NCBI GenBank assembly: GCA_028386065.3
Contig: JAKUCV010005743.1
Coordinates: 19,615 to 83,614 of the forward strand
Length of the DNA stretch: 64,000 nt
Source of the DNA: Turnera subulata
Lineage: Eukaryota > Streptophyta > Magnoliopsida > Malpighiales > Passifloraceae
Direction of reading: 5' to 3'
Under the pieces are notes generated by a model. The model saw only the letters and a program-made list of their open reading frames with translations, did no database searches and was not told the DNA's origin. Shown piece after piece: positions 33,713-45,911 of this stretch. The first letter of the stretch is position 1, and every line of letters begins with the position of its first letter. The position numbers and the translations under genes are program-made.

Positions 33713-34320
33713 CCATAAAACTAAAAACATATCCTCTATAAGTTCTTATGATTATTCCTCTCAATGATTATTTTTTCGTAGACGTTGTTCTTATTCGTAG
33801 TTTTCACTCACTCTTCGAATGTTTTTTTTCATATTTATATTGTTTTTTTCAAATATTTTTTTTTATTTTTGGTAGCTGTTGAGAAAATATATATAAAGAC
33901 TTATACATTAATCATTAACTTGAGAAGAACTTATATATGATTTAGAACATGATTTTTTTTGATATTTTTAAAAAACGGATACAAATTGTTTAGAATTGAT
34001 TTTTGTTTTGCAATAGAAATTTATAAATTGATATTTTTCTCCACAGTTCTTATTGATAATAAATTACAAAAAAAAAATATATGTCGTGAGTTCTTATAAG
34101 TATTCTTCTCTATGATTATTCGTTTCTGCTGATTTTATAAAGGAGGATCCTTTAGATAGTGGAGGTATCTGGTGAGGGGAAACTACTCTAAAATCCTTGT
34201 GTTTGCTTTCCTTCCCTACTTCACTCGTTTTATTTGTTCAAACATCGAATCTGCCAATCCGAGTGTGATTTCACAAAAACCATATCATTCTAAACCTGAA
34301 AAAGTTTAAAACCTAATTCA
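33713..34320. repeat. AT-rich host spacer, units 2-3 of the ~500-bp tandem repeat
   Basis: No gene. TAGAATTGATTTTTGTTTTG (about 33979) matches 12167 and 16463; CTTCTCTATGATTATTCG recurs at about 34111 after an internal loss of about 150 bp. From about 34140 the sequence looks like the end of a SIRE-type copia LTR (CCCCTCCCCTCTTAGGCATT at 34321). Confidence 0.55.
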
Positions 34321-34354
34321 CCCCTCCCCTCTTAGGCATTTTTGGACCTACAAT

Positions 34355-35096
34355 TGGTAGCGGAGCAAGGCTCTCAGTGCTAAGGAGTAACATTCGGAGA
34401 CAAAGATCATGACTTATGAGGGGACAAACGTCAACAAGGCACCTTACTTTGATGGGGCAAACTTTGATTAATGGAAGTTTAGGATGAAAATATTTCTTGA
34501 AGGAAAGGATCTGGAGATGTAGCATATTGTGCAAAATCCTTACAGCAGACCTATGAAGACATACAATTTTGAACAGAAGAGGAATTGAAGAGAGCCAAGC
34601 TAGATACGTCAACAAGGCACCTTACTTTTATGGGGCAAACTTTGATTATTGGAAGTTTAGGATGAAAATCTTTCTTCAAGGAAAGGATCTGGAGATGTGG
34701 CATATTGCGCAGAATCCTTACAGTAGACCTATGAAGGACATACAATTTTGAACAGAAGAGGAATTGAAGAAAGCCAAGCTAGATGCTCAAGCAAACAATG
34801 CTCTACTATGTGGAATCAGTGAGAATGAGTTTCAAAGAGTCAGATCTTGTAAAACTGCTCATGATATCTGGGGGCTTCTATGTGTCACTCATGAAGGCAC
34901 AAACCAAGCCAAGGAATCAAGGCTCAACCACTTGATGAGGGATTATGAGCTATTCTAGATGGTTCCTGGAGAAACCATCCAGGTGACGGATACTCGCTTC
35001 ACTATCCTTTGCAACAACCTTGCAACACTTGGAAAGGTCATTACTCACAGAGAAAAGGTTGCAAAGATTCTAAGGTCACTTCCCAAAGAGTATTAA
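34355..35096 (+). pseudogene. Copia (SIRE-like) PBS and gag remnant with internal duplication
   Basis: TGGTAGCGGAGC at 34355-34366 is a PBS. The gag frame starts at ATG 34409 (MTYEGTNVNKAPYFDGANFD), then breaks. A 178-bp tandem duplication repeats NKAPYF.GANFD.WKFRMKI from 34609. The rest (NALLCGISENEFQRVRSCKT, then KVAKILRSLPKEY) is the copia gag (UBN2-type) core. Stops: near 34470, 34519, 34750, 34957 and at the end. No pol follows. Confidence 0.85.
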
Positions 35097-35710
35097 GGAG
35101 CAAGGTTCTCAGTGCTAAGGAGTAACATTTAGAGACATTTATGCAACCATATGAAAACGGGTTGTCACATCAAACTTTCTGTAACTTGTTTTTGTCCTCC
35201 CGAGCATTTAAAGTCTACTCCCAACGGCCAAGATTGGTGAACAAGTAAGAGAAATGATCCAGAATGTGTGTAGAAGACTTTCTTTCTCAACTACTTCACT
35301 TAATAAAGTTGGTCCAAGCCTTCCATTTTCGGCAATACTTTGCAACCAAGGAGTTGACATGAAGAAGTGGTCTCAACATGAACCAAATGAAAACTGAAGT
35401 CAACTAAGGGCTCAAAGAGCCGTTGCAGCACTTTCCCCACAAACTTAGAGTTATAAAAGAGGACTCAAAACACCTTTGAAGACTATTCCAGCTATTCGTG
35501 AAAATCTGAGCTCTTACTTTATGCTTACACTCGTGGTTTCAGATCTGGTTTCTGTATTACATTCAAAATCCATTTAAGGAGTACTTTGTAAGCAAGACTT
35601 CGTATAGTTTTGTTGGGTACTCAAGTCTAGGATTATATTTGAGGGTAGGTTAGAGCTTAGCTTGTGAAAAGCTTGTAAAGGTTTGAGCTTACCATCTAAA
35701 AGTTAATCAA
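35097..35710 (+). repeat. Copia LTR-like remnant
   Basis: No gene. Contains a repeat of the leader phrase (AGCAAGGTTCTCAGTGCTAA at about 35100), a TTATAAAAGAGG promoter-like block (about 35451), and CTTGTAAAGGTTTGAGCTT (about 35668), typical of copia LTR and leader sequence. Ends cannot be fixed. Confidence 0.4.
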
Positions 35711-36918
35711 AGTGAACTCCAATTTGCCTATTTCTAAAATAATTGATGTTTTTTTTAACAAAAAAAGAAAAAAATAGAATTCATTATTAATAGAAAATTT
35801 AAGAAAACATCACATCTCCTTAAAAATAAAAAAATGGAGAAAATTGATTAATATACATTTTAAATTATAATAATTGAATTTTCAGAAAAAAATACTATTC
35901 ATATGGGAAATAAAGTAAAAATTAATTTAATAGATGATAAATAAAATAAGCAAGTATCCTAATATTGAGGAAGAGCCGGAAATGGATAGAGACTATAGGG
36001 TCTCATCCCTGCTTCAACCAGAGACAGGGAAACGGCATCGTAGCATGAAATGAGCCAATGCCAAGCGCTCTCCATGTCTGCAGCTCCTCTTCTTCCAAAG
36101 CATTGAATAAATGAAGAGAGTGACCCGCCTCTGACAAAAGAGTATAAAAATTATCCATCCTTATTAAATAATTCTTTTGTTGCAAGAAAATATTGAATTT
36201 TTAATTAAAAAAACAAAAAAAATGTATTATGAGTGAATGAGTTTGCAAGAAAGTACTTTTCTATACCGTTTCAATAATCTTATAAAAGTAAAAAAAAAAA
36301 TACGAAACTTAAAGAAATATTCAAAAGAGAATGAATAGATAATTAGTATAAAGTCAAAAAATAATAGTAACTCAAGAAAAATATCAAGAGAAAATAATAA
36401 GTATAAAGAGAATTTATTAAAAAATATGTTTAATAGATTCTAAAAGATATCCATAAGAAAAAAATAGGAGAAGGAAGAGAATAAATAAAATTAATATAAT
36501 TTTTGAAAAAATATCATGTCTCATGTAAAAATAATTAAAATTATTGATATATTCTTTATAAAATAAGGTGTATATTTCATATTAAATGTACTAATATAAA
36601 ACAATGAGAAAAAATAGATTATAGATAATAATTATGAAAATGCACAAATATATCTAAATGATAAATATGTAATTTATAAGTTTCAATAATATTTATCACA
36701 ATATGACCATTTGAAAATTAACAAAAGTGAACTCCAATTTACTTATTTCTAAAATAATTGATGTCCTTTTACTAAAAAAAATAGAATTGATTGTTAATAG
36801 AGAATTTATGAAAATATCATATCTCCTTAAAAGTAAACAAAATAGAGAAAATTAATTAATTTACACTTTAAATGATATTAATTGAATTTTGTGAACAAAA
36901 TACTATTTATATGGGAAA
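35711..36918. repeat. Diverged ~1-kb tandem duplication of AT-rich host DNA
   Basis: AGTGAACTCCAATTT starts at 35711 and again at 36726 (offset 1015). Copy 2 is split by Gyp-C at 36918 and resumes at 52390 (TAAAGTAAAAATTTATTTA). Copy 1 alone carries about 186 extra bp (about 35957-36143) of ordinary base composition. The remainder is AT-rich and non-coding. Confidence 0.7.
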
Positions 36919-39707
36919 TGTAACGACCCGGGTAAAATTTTCGTGATTTTTACCAAGCTGTTTTGACTTTTACGGTGGTTAATAAAATTTATCGCGGTTA
37001 ATTAAAAATTTTACCAATCCAAGTCAATTTCCATTATTTTTAGTATTATTTTTACTACTCTAAAAAAAATATTATTATTGTTATTATTGTTATCATTATT
37101 ATTATTATCTTCCTAATCAACATTAGTTGTCATATTATTATTATTATTACGCTATGATATTCATGTTGCATTGATTTACCAATTATATTTAGAAAAAAAA
37201 ATTCATCTTTGGAGTTTATTTTAATTTTTAAAAGAATCTGAATATATCTAATTATGCATATGATTTCAAAGGTTAAGCCAAAACACAAGGTTTAGTATAG
37301 TTTCGACCGATACGACGTAGTTTTGGCTAAGCCAAAACATAAAACACAAGGAGAGCTGCGTTTTGACTAAGGTGTTGGCTGGTGCTTGTGGACGTCCAAA
37401 ACGACGCCGTTTTGTGTGTCGGCAAGACACACTGATTTTGCCCGACAACACCAGTTTTCCATCCCTCCTTTCCTTTTACCTTTTCTTTTCATTCTTTTGT
37501 TTTTTTTTTTCCTCCACTCTTTCTTCCTCTTTCTTTTTTCTTCATCCAGCCCCCACCCCTTTCCTTTCCATCTACTCTTCTTTTTCTTCCATGTCTTTTT
37601 CTTCATTTCATCTCCTATAATTCCTCCACCCCTTCACCGAAACCCCTCCTCCTTCTTCCTTTTTCCCTCCTCTCTCCCTTTCTCCTCCCCTCTTCTCCTT
37701 CCTCTTCCCTGCCAAAATCCATCTTCTTCACTCCTCCTACCTCCTCCCTTCGCTGACGACGCCGCCGCCACCACCCCCAAGACGAGCTCGAGACCGCCGT
37801 GCACAGGAGGCCGATCTCTTCTTCTCCTCACCGCCTCTGTCGCTGCTGCAAGACGCCGCCACCGTCCTTGGACGAAGAAGACCCGACTCGGTTCCGCCTC
37901 CCCTTGCTCGCGTCGCACAGTCGCATGAGCTACCGCCGCGTCGCCAACCCAACAGCCACGCCTTGCCGTCTCTCCACGTCGTCGCCCGCGTCTTCCTCAC
38001 CTCCTTCACCCTTCTTCCTTGTCGTGCCAACCCATACACCGACCCCCTCTCCTCTGCAACGCACACGGTTGCAGCCTTTGGGAGCCACCGCGAACTGTTG
38101 TCACCATCGCCGACGGAGTTGAGTGGTAAGACCCGGTGACGCCTCTTTCTCTTCCACAGTTTCTTTCCTTTTAACCCGATTTGTGTTTGGATTGTGGCAA
38201 TCGGGTCTTGTTGTTTCGGATCCGTGTTAATTGATTTGTTTGGTGGTGTGGGTCTGTGTTTGGTTACTGCCGAGATGGATATGGCGTCGACGCTGCTGTT
38301 ATGGTTGTGGGTTGGACTATTCTGGATGGTGGACTCGATTGTATGGTGGAACACCGGTCACCAGAACATTACCGTGGGGATGGTGTGTCTGCTGACGGCG
38401 GGAGTGTTGTCTTGGTGGTTGAACTGGTTCAGTCTTCTTGCAGGTGAATAGTAATCGGGAATGATGTCTGTGAACAGTACTTTTGGCCGGAATCCGGCGA
38501 GTTTCCGGCAGCCTCGGGAATTTTCCGGCGAGCTCGGAAATGAACCTTTGGGTAAAAACCCGAGCCTTGGACCCTTCATGCATTTTTATCGAATCCGAAC
38601 GATATTAAACGGACCCGGACCTTAAACGTATTTAAAATGGAATAACTTAATTTATGGTTTTTGTTATATTGTACTTTTATTTAATTTATGCTTTTGTTAT
38701 TTAATTTACTAATTCTGCTTTTATTTAATTTATATCCTTTGATTATTTCAATTATGTTTTCATTTATTTTCTTTATACGTTTATTTACTTTATGCTTAAT
38801 TCTCCGATTGGGCTATTAAAAAGGCCACAGTATTTTAATTTCCGGTTCTAATTTTATTTACGTTTACCTGGGCTCGTAAAAGGCCCATTGATTCCGATTC
38901 TCATTTTAGTTATTAAAATTGGGCTAATTATAATTAAAGGCCCATATTATCCAAATTTAATTACGCTATTAATTAGAAGTTGTTTCTTTATTTTCTCCGA
39001 TGGACTAAACGCAAGTGAAGGTCCCCTGAGCTTAATTTCTTAATTACGTTTTAATTGAGTTAAGATTATTACGTTTCTAATACGTTTAATTACCATTCCT
39101 CTGGGCTAAATGATAATAGGCCCATACCTTATTTTCTTTATCGATTTAATTCTTATATATATATATTACTATCGGTATTTTTGTTGGCTAAATAATATCT
39201 GGCCATAATTATTTACGAATTTTAATTATATATATTCTTGGCTATATATATGATTAAGTAGTTAATAATTTAAATTGTAAATTAAAAACAATATTATTTT
39301 TGAATTTAAATATGTATTTATAAGACTTGTATATAACCTGTATAGAATTTATTTTACGACTAAACTATGCTTCATTAATTTACCGTAAATATTATGTTAA
39401 CATAATAAGTGGTAATATTATTTTGACTATTTATCTAAGACTTTAAAGGTTATAATATTTCGACCACTAATTTATGTTACCGCTTACACTCTGTTTAAAG
39501 TTATCTGATATATATGTATATTTCCAATTGTTTGCTTATACCGTATCCCGACTATAATGATTTCTTACCAATGACAATATTTTCTATTTAACGGTTTACT
39601 AACGGGAATATTATTTATAAATATTATCTACTTCGTATTATTAAAAAAGTTACGAGTATTTTACGGGCCATAATTCGTTCTATTTCCCTCTATATGATTT
39701 ATACAAT

Positions 39708-39923
39708 TGATACGGCAACACTACCAGAACAAAGCTAGATAGCACCTCCGATTCAATCGAGTCACCAAGATCATAAATCAATTCAACCAAAAGCTTTAGT
39801 GATTACCTCTATCACCTCAAAACACAACAAAGGCGTTAAGCAACAATAGAGTAATAAACACAAGGAATCTTGTAAACGTCACAAGCAATTCAATTACTTG
39901 ATAAGTAAACACAATCCCTAAAG
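39708..39923 (-). repeat. Gyp-D 3' LTR, terminal 216 bp only
   Basis: Matches 44987-45203 nearly base for base and then runs into the N gap. Confidence 0.9.
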
Positions 39924-40015
39924 NNNNNNNNNNNNNNNNNNNNNNNNNNNNNNNNNNNNNNNNNNNNNNNNNNNNNNNNNNNNNNNNNNNNNNNNNNNNN
40001 NNNNNNNNNNNNNNN
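39924..40015. other. Assembly gap (92 N)
   Basis: Left flank is inside the 3' LTR, right flank is inside integrase. About 700 bp of LTR plus the integrase C-terminus should lie between, so 92 is probably a placeholder length. Confidence 0.95.
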
Positions 40016-42622
40016 CAAACAATCTTCCCAAGTTTTCAAGTTTTTGCCCACTACAGCACGCAATAAAGATCCTAAAGTTCTATTAACCACTTCAGTTTGA
40101 CCATCAGTTTGAGGATGACAAGCAGTAGAAAACAACAACTTGGTCCCTAACTTACTCCATAAAACTCGCCAGAAGTGACTTAAGAACTTAGTATCCCTAT
40201 CAGAAACAATTGTCCTAGGAATTCCATGCAAACGAACTACATCCCTAAAGAACAAATCAACAACATGTGAAGCATCATCAGTTTTATGACAAGCAATAAA
40301 ATGAGCCATTTTACTAAACCTATCAACAACAACAAAGATGCTATCACGACCTTTCCGTGTCCTAGGTAAACCAACCACAAAATCCATAGATAAATCAGTC
40401 CAAGGAACATCAGGAATAGGTAAAGGAGTGTACAACTCATGAGGTTGCACCCTAGATTTGGCGTGTCGACATGTAACACACCCATTACAAACCTGCTCAA
40501 CATTCTTCTTCATATTAGGCCAATAAAAGTGTTCCTACAGAATGTCAAGGGTTTTAGCAATACCAAAGTGACCCATCAAGCCACCATCATGAGATTCCCT
40601 AACCAAAAGCTCACGCATAGAACAAGCAGGAATGCAAAGTTTATTCTCACGAAATAGATACCCATTATCTCTACAAAACTTTTGAAAACCAGATTGTTCA
40701 CATGCATCATACACATTAGCAAAGTCAGGATCAGATTTATACAAATCCTTAATATACTCAAATCCAATCAATTTAGAACTAAGAGAAGAGATTAGAGCAT
40801 ACCTCCTAGATAATGCGTCAGCAATCACATTATCCTTACCTTGCTTGTAGCGCACCACATAAGGGAATGTCTCAATGAATTCCAACCACTTGGCATGCCG
40901 CTTATTCAGCTTACCTTGGCCCTTCAAATACTTCAAACTCTCATGATCACTGTGGATCACAAATTCTTTGGGCCATAAGTAATGCTGCCATGTTTGTAGT
41001 GCTCTCACCAATGCATAAAGCTCCTTGTCATAGGTGGAATAATTGAGTTGAGCACCCTTCAGCTTCTCACTAAAATAAGCGATAGATTTCTTTTCCTGCA
41101 AAAGAACAGCACCTATACCTATGCTAGAGGCATCGCACTCAATCTCAAAAGTAGAATCAAAGTCAGGCAATTTAAGAATAGGAGCAGAACATAATTTATC
41201 CTTTAAAGTCGTGAATGCCAGCGCCTATGCATCACCCCACTTAAATCCAACTTCCTTTTTAACAATTTCGTTTAAAGGAGCAGCAATAGTACTAAAATCT
41301 TTCACAAACCTCCTATAAAAACTAGCAAGTCCATGAAAAGATCTTACCTCAAAGATGGAAGTAGGAGTCGGCCACTCCCTTATTTCTCTTACCTTCTCTT
41401 GATCAACTTCTATCCCATTAGCACTAACAACATATCCAAGAAAGACAACACGTTCCATGCAGAATGTACACTTTTTAAGCTTAGCAAATAACTTTTCAGC
41501 CCTAAGTGCATCCAACACTAGCCTAAGATGCTCCATATGCTCATCAACATTCTTGCTATAGATCAGAATATCATCAAAGTACACAACAACAAACTTTCCA
41601 ATGAAATTGCACAAGACATGATTCATTAATCGCATAAAATTACTAGGTGCATTAGTTAACCCAAAAGGCATCACCAGCCATTCATACAACCCATACTTAG
41701 TTTTAAATGCAGTCTTCCATTCATCTCCAATTTTCATGCGAATTTGATGATATCCACTCATGAGATCAATCTTAGTAAATATGCATGCACCATGTAATTC
41801 ATCAAGCATATCATCTAACCTAGGAACAGGATGGCGATACTTTACCGTTATTTTATTAACGACGCGACAATCAACACACATGCGCCATGTTCCCTCCTTT
41901 TTCGGCACTAGAATTACAGGTACCGCACAAGGAGAGAGGCTCTCACGAATCAGCCCCTTAGACAACAAGTCCTCGACTTGTGTTTGTATCTCCTTTGTCT
42001 CCTCCGGATTGGCCCTATATGCTGGCCGATTAGGAATTTGAGCACCGGGAATGAAATCAATTTGATGCTCAATGCCCCTTAAAGGCGGCAACTCCCTCGG
42101 TAATTCCTCCGGAAAAACATCCGCATAATCCTGCAAAAGAGTAACAACACAACTAAGCAAGTCGGGGTTAAGGTCAGCCTGATTAAAATAAGCTCCCTTG
42201 AATAAGTGTACTAACACTCCCCTCTTTTCTTCACAGGCTACCCTCAACTCTTCCATAGATGTATAGAAATTTTGTTTCTTCCTTCCCTCTTTTTTTCTCT
42301 CTTTGGTGTCGACAACACCTTCTCCTTTTTCTCTCTCTTTTTCTTTCTTTTCCCCTCCTTTTGCATGACTCTCAGTCATCCTCTCGTCCTCACCATTGGT
42401 AGTGGCGGCATCCTTCTCCCTTTGCCATTCCTCCATGCTTTTCTTTAGGAACACTTGATCCTCATACACTTCCTTTGGAGGCAATGGTGCAAGTGATACT
42501 CTCCTTTCTCCCATGGTAAAAGAATACATGTTCTTAAACCCATCATGCACTGCGCGCCTATCATACTGCCACGGCCTCCCAAGCAAGATATGACTTGCCT
42601 GCATTGGAACAACATCACACAA
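40016..42622 (-). pseudogene. Gyp-D protease-RT-RNase H-integrase, interrupted
   Basis: The minus-strand frame from 42622 holds the protease end (ILLGRPWQYDRR), a Lys/Glu-rich linker, and RT with [30 protein letters not shown] and [11 protein letters not shown]. It stops at about 41223 (GFKWGDA*). RNase H ([18 protein letters not shown]) and the integrase zinc finger follow at 41170-40535, with another stop near 40533. The integrase core ([33 protein letters not shown]) keeps D,D35E and runs into the N gap. Only a few stops separate it from an open frame, so it is much less damaged than Gyp-B. Confidence 0.9.
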
Positions 42623-43195
42623 AACAGTATCATAGTATCGACCAATGGAGAATAAAAGATAAACCTGCTTGTTTACTCAAATTTCTCCCATGTCATTAAG
42701 CCATTGTAGCTTATATGGTCGTGGATGCTTTTGCCATTCCAATCCCATCTTCTCCACAAGCATAGTGCTCACAACGCTGGTGCAGCTCCCACCATCAATG
42801 ATTACACTACAAGCTTTGTCATTCACAAGGCATCTTGTTTAGAAAATATTTTCTTTTTGCTCATTCCCTTCTTCCTTATCTTGAGCACTAAGAACTCGCC
42901 TTGTAAGATTCAACCTTCATGGAATCTCCTCAAGATCAGCTACATACTTGGGAACATCCTCCAACTCGGGCATATCTTGTAGTGCAGGGTCGGCTTCTTC
43001 CTCTTCATCATCAGAAAAGAACTCATAACCTCGAGCAATTATCACCCTTTTGTTTGGACATTGAGATGCAATATGTCCAAGTCCCAAGCACTTGAAGCAT
43101 TTGATTTGCCTCGTAGGGGTAGCATTCGGCTTGTTTGGTGTAGTAGAGGGTGCCTTGAATTTGGCAACCTTAGCTTACACCTCCTTTGGCTTCTC
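42623..43195 (-). pseudogene. Gyp-D nucleocapsid and protease segment with stops
   Basis: The zinc knuckle CFKCLGLGHIASQC (about 43060-43100) is intact. The protease active site DGGSCTNVVSTML (about 42760-42800) keeps its Asp. Stops interrupt at several points, including near 42906, 42842 and 42678. Confidence 0.8.
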
Positions 43196-44203
43196 TTATT
43201 GCTTCCCATCTCTCGCAGACCATCTTGAATTCCAATTGGATGAAGAAGGAGCAGAATAAGAACTCCTTGGTGTGTATTGTTTCAATTGTTTCTCTATCTT
43301 GATGGCCGTCGCCACCATCTCCTCCATGTCTAAGCAATTTTGCAAGTCAACAAGATGAGCCACTTCTTTATTCATCCCAGCAAGAAATCTCACCATCGTG
43401 GTTTCCCTATCTTCATCAAGATTTGCTTGGATCATGAGCTTCTCCATCTCTTTGTAGTACTCATCAATGCTTCTAGATCCTTGGCGCAATGTTTGAAGTC
43501 TTTGATGTAGTTCCCTATAGAAGGATCGGGGAACAAATCGCTTCCTTAGGATCCTCTTCAATTCCGTCCAATTATCAATCGGACCCTCCCTAAGTCGCAA
43601 CCTGTCACCTTCAAATTTATCCCACCAAACCGAAGCATAGTCAGTAAATTCAACCACAGCTAGTTGTACCTTCTTTTCTTCAAAATAGTTGTGGCATGAA
43701 AAGATGCGCTCCACTTTCTTCTTCTACTCAAGATAGGTTTTCGGATCATCCTTTCCTTGGAAGGAAGGAATTTTAAACTTGATGCCCCTAACATCATTCT
43801 CTCCACAATCTCATCGGTCGTCTCTTTCTTGTCTCCCATATCTACCATACCCTCGGCCCTCTTTGTCAACTTCTTCATAGATTTGACCTCTTCTTGGTGG
43901 TGGTAGATGCACTCCTCCTCCCCTAGGCGGTGGAAGGGGTTGTCGCACTCTAGCAGCAGGGCGATTAGCTTCCTCAAAGTCATCTACAATAACCTGGGGC
44001 TCCTCCCTAACTAGTTGATTGCGTGGGGGTTGATTAATAGCTGATTCATCCCCTTGTTGCACCATCCTTGCGGCAGAGAGCTCTTGAATGGTTTGTGCTT
44101 GCCGATCCATTTTAGCATTCACCTCAGCAAGTTGCTGAAATAATCTTTCTATGGTCTCCATGGTTACGGGCATCCCCTCACCAGTATTACTCCCTCCAGA
44201 CAT
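43196..44203 (-). pseudogene. Gyp-D gag, broken
   Basis: ATG at 44203 (MSGGSNTGEGMPVTMETIER). A coiled region (LFQQLAEVNAKMDRQAQTIQ) and an Arg/Pro-rich linker precede the capsid core (QLAVVEFTDYASVWWDKFEG, RKRFVPRSFYRELHQRLQTL). Stops near 43805 and a TAG at about 43723 in place of an expected Trp codon break it. It ends before the knuckle at about 43196. Confidence 0.88.
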
Positions 44204-44971
44204 GATGCCTGCAAGAAATTGATTAGTAATAAAAGCTCCTCACGTGTATCCCTCGTGTTTGTCTCTCGTGGAAATTGATGGAACACTCGCCTTTTACCTC
44301 TCCTGAAATCTCACTTTGTTTATTTTTTGGGACTAGTAAATCTTATCAAATAATAAACAACCTGCAACACTTCAAGAAAGAGTCAACGAATTCCTAATCA
44401 AGAAGAAAGACAATTCGATTCTAGAGGCAAGTTAACTCCTGAAAGAAAAGATAGTCACACACAAGAACAAGATAATGTATGTGAAGAATATTATAGTAAT
44501 TGAACAATAAGACACAAAGATTGCTTAATTTAGATAAGCCGAATAAAAGAACACAACAAATAAGCAGAATCAAAGAAATTTACCCAACTAGATACCCTAA
44601 CAACCCACGAAAAGTATCCCAATCAAGCAAATTCCTGCAATTCAAAACAACACTTGCCGAATTCCTTCAATCACCAAGTTGATTTCAATTTTTTTTTAAC
44701 TATTTGCTGCCACCAAATCGATTCCATAATCAACAGAATAACAACCAACCAAGAAATTCCAATACTCCACCAAATCGACTACACACACAATCGCAGCAAC
44801 TTCTTTTTTTTATATATATTATACTAACTGAAATCGATTACTACCACAATAAAAAGAAAAGAAATCGAAATTTTTTTTTTTTAAACAATTTCGGCAACAC
44901 CCAAAAAACACTAAGAACAGAAAATTAAATTGCAGAAAGTAAAGGGATACGTAGTTGAAATTGATACCTAG
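44204..44971 (-). other. Gyp-D untranslated leader
   Basis: AT-rich, non-coding, between PBS and gag. The small plus-strand frames at 44500-44682 and 44704-44928 are chance. Confidence 0.6.
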
Positions 44972-44983
44972 GCTCCGCTACCA
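44972..44983 (-). other. Gyp-D primer-binding site
   Basis: TGGTAGCGGAGC on the minus strand, three bases inside the LTR end at 44987. Confidence 0.8.
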
Positions 44984-44986
44984 AGA

Positions 44987-45911
44987 TGATACGGCAAACA
45001 CTACCAGAACAAAGCTAGATAGCACCTCCGACTCAATCGAGTCACCAAGATCAGAAATCAATTCAACCAAAAGCTTTAGTGATTACCTCTATCACCTCAA
45101 AACACAACAAAGGCGTTAAGCAATAATAGAGTAATAAACACAAGGAATCTTGTAAACGCCACAAGCAATTCAATTACTTGATAAGTAAACACAATCCCTA
45201 AAATAAACAAGAAGAAATTAATTCTACTTGCAAATAACCAAGGTAATAAAAACCTCAAACTTTTATTCTCAAATCTCAATGTGTGTTAATTATAAAGCAT
45301 AAGGTCCTATTTATACTAAACTAGGCTAACCCCAAGTCGGCCACCTCCTCCCCTAAGTCGGCCACAACAACTAACCTAGGTCAAATAGGATTTGATTTAT
45401 TCCCTAGGGTTGCCGACTTCATAATCCTAAATAGACTAGGTTTTTAATTGAGCCCACATAACTTGGACACTAATTAAAACCTTTACAATTAAAACCCAAA
45501 ATAACTTAAGCCCAAAATTAATCAACTCAATTAATTAATGGACTTGACCCAACATAAAAAGACTTGCCGAAATTTATATTGTTTTAATTATATATTTCGG
45601 CAACAATGAAATAAATAAAGAACAGATATGTCGACATGGCCCCACATGGCTAGGCTGATGTCGACTGGGCCCCACCTTGCTCTTGAGTCAATTACCCCTT
45701 AATTGACAGCAAATTAATGGCCTGCAGTTTCAGCTTCTCTCCAAGCTTGATCATGGCATCTTCTTGCAACTCTTGATTCATTATGGATTGAACATATTGT
45801 AAGAGTTGATTCTTGATCATCCTTGACCTAGCTCTTGTGATTGGACCTTGAGGCAAGCTAATGGCGCCATCTCCATCATCAGCTCCACTTGGTGCTTGCT
45901 TGTTTGCATCA
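44987..45911 (-). repeat. Gyp-D 5' LTR (925 bp)
   Basis: TGATGCAAAC...CCGTATCA on minus. The outer part encodes the same C-terminal pol peptide type as in Gyp-B (LGEKLKLQ-like). TATAAAT at 45309-45315. Confidence 0.92.

Larger units (their letters stand above)
39708..45911 (-). mobile_element. Gyp-D: CRM-like chromovirus inserted in the Gyp-C 5' LTR
   Basis: On the minus strand it begins TGATGCAAACAAGC (45911) and ends CCGTATCA (39708). Target duplication ACAAC at 45912-45916 and ACAAT at 39703-39707; the empty site in the Gyp-C 3' LTR (about 51041) reads ACAAC. It is in the same clade as Gyp-B: same LTR ends, and the RT, protease and integrase proteins align closely. The 5' LTR is 925 bp. 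The 3' LTR is mostly lost in an assembly gap. The sampled LTR ends differ by about 4 in 215 bases. Confidence 0.92.

Noticed and set aside
37386..37928. 180-codon frame and partners in the Gyp-C LTRs (also 49021-49751)
   Set aside because: LTR pyrimidine and GCC-rich tracts; the two LTRs carry the frames with different lengths and shifts, so there is no protein constraint.
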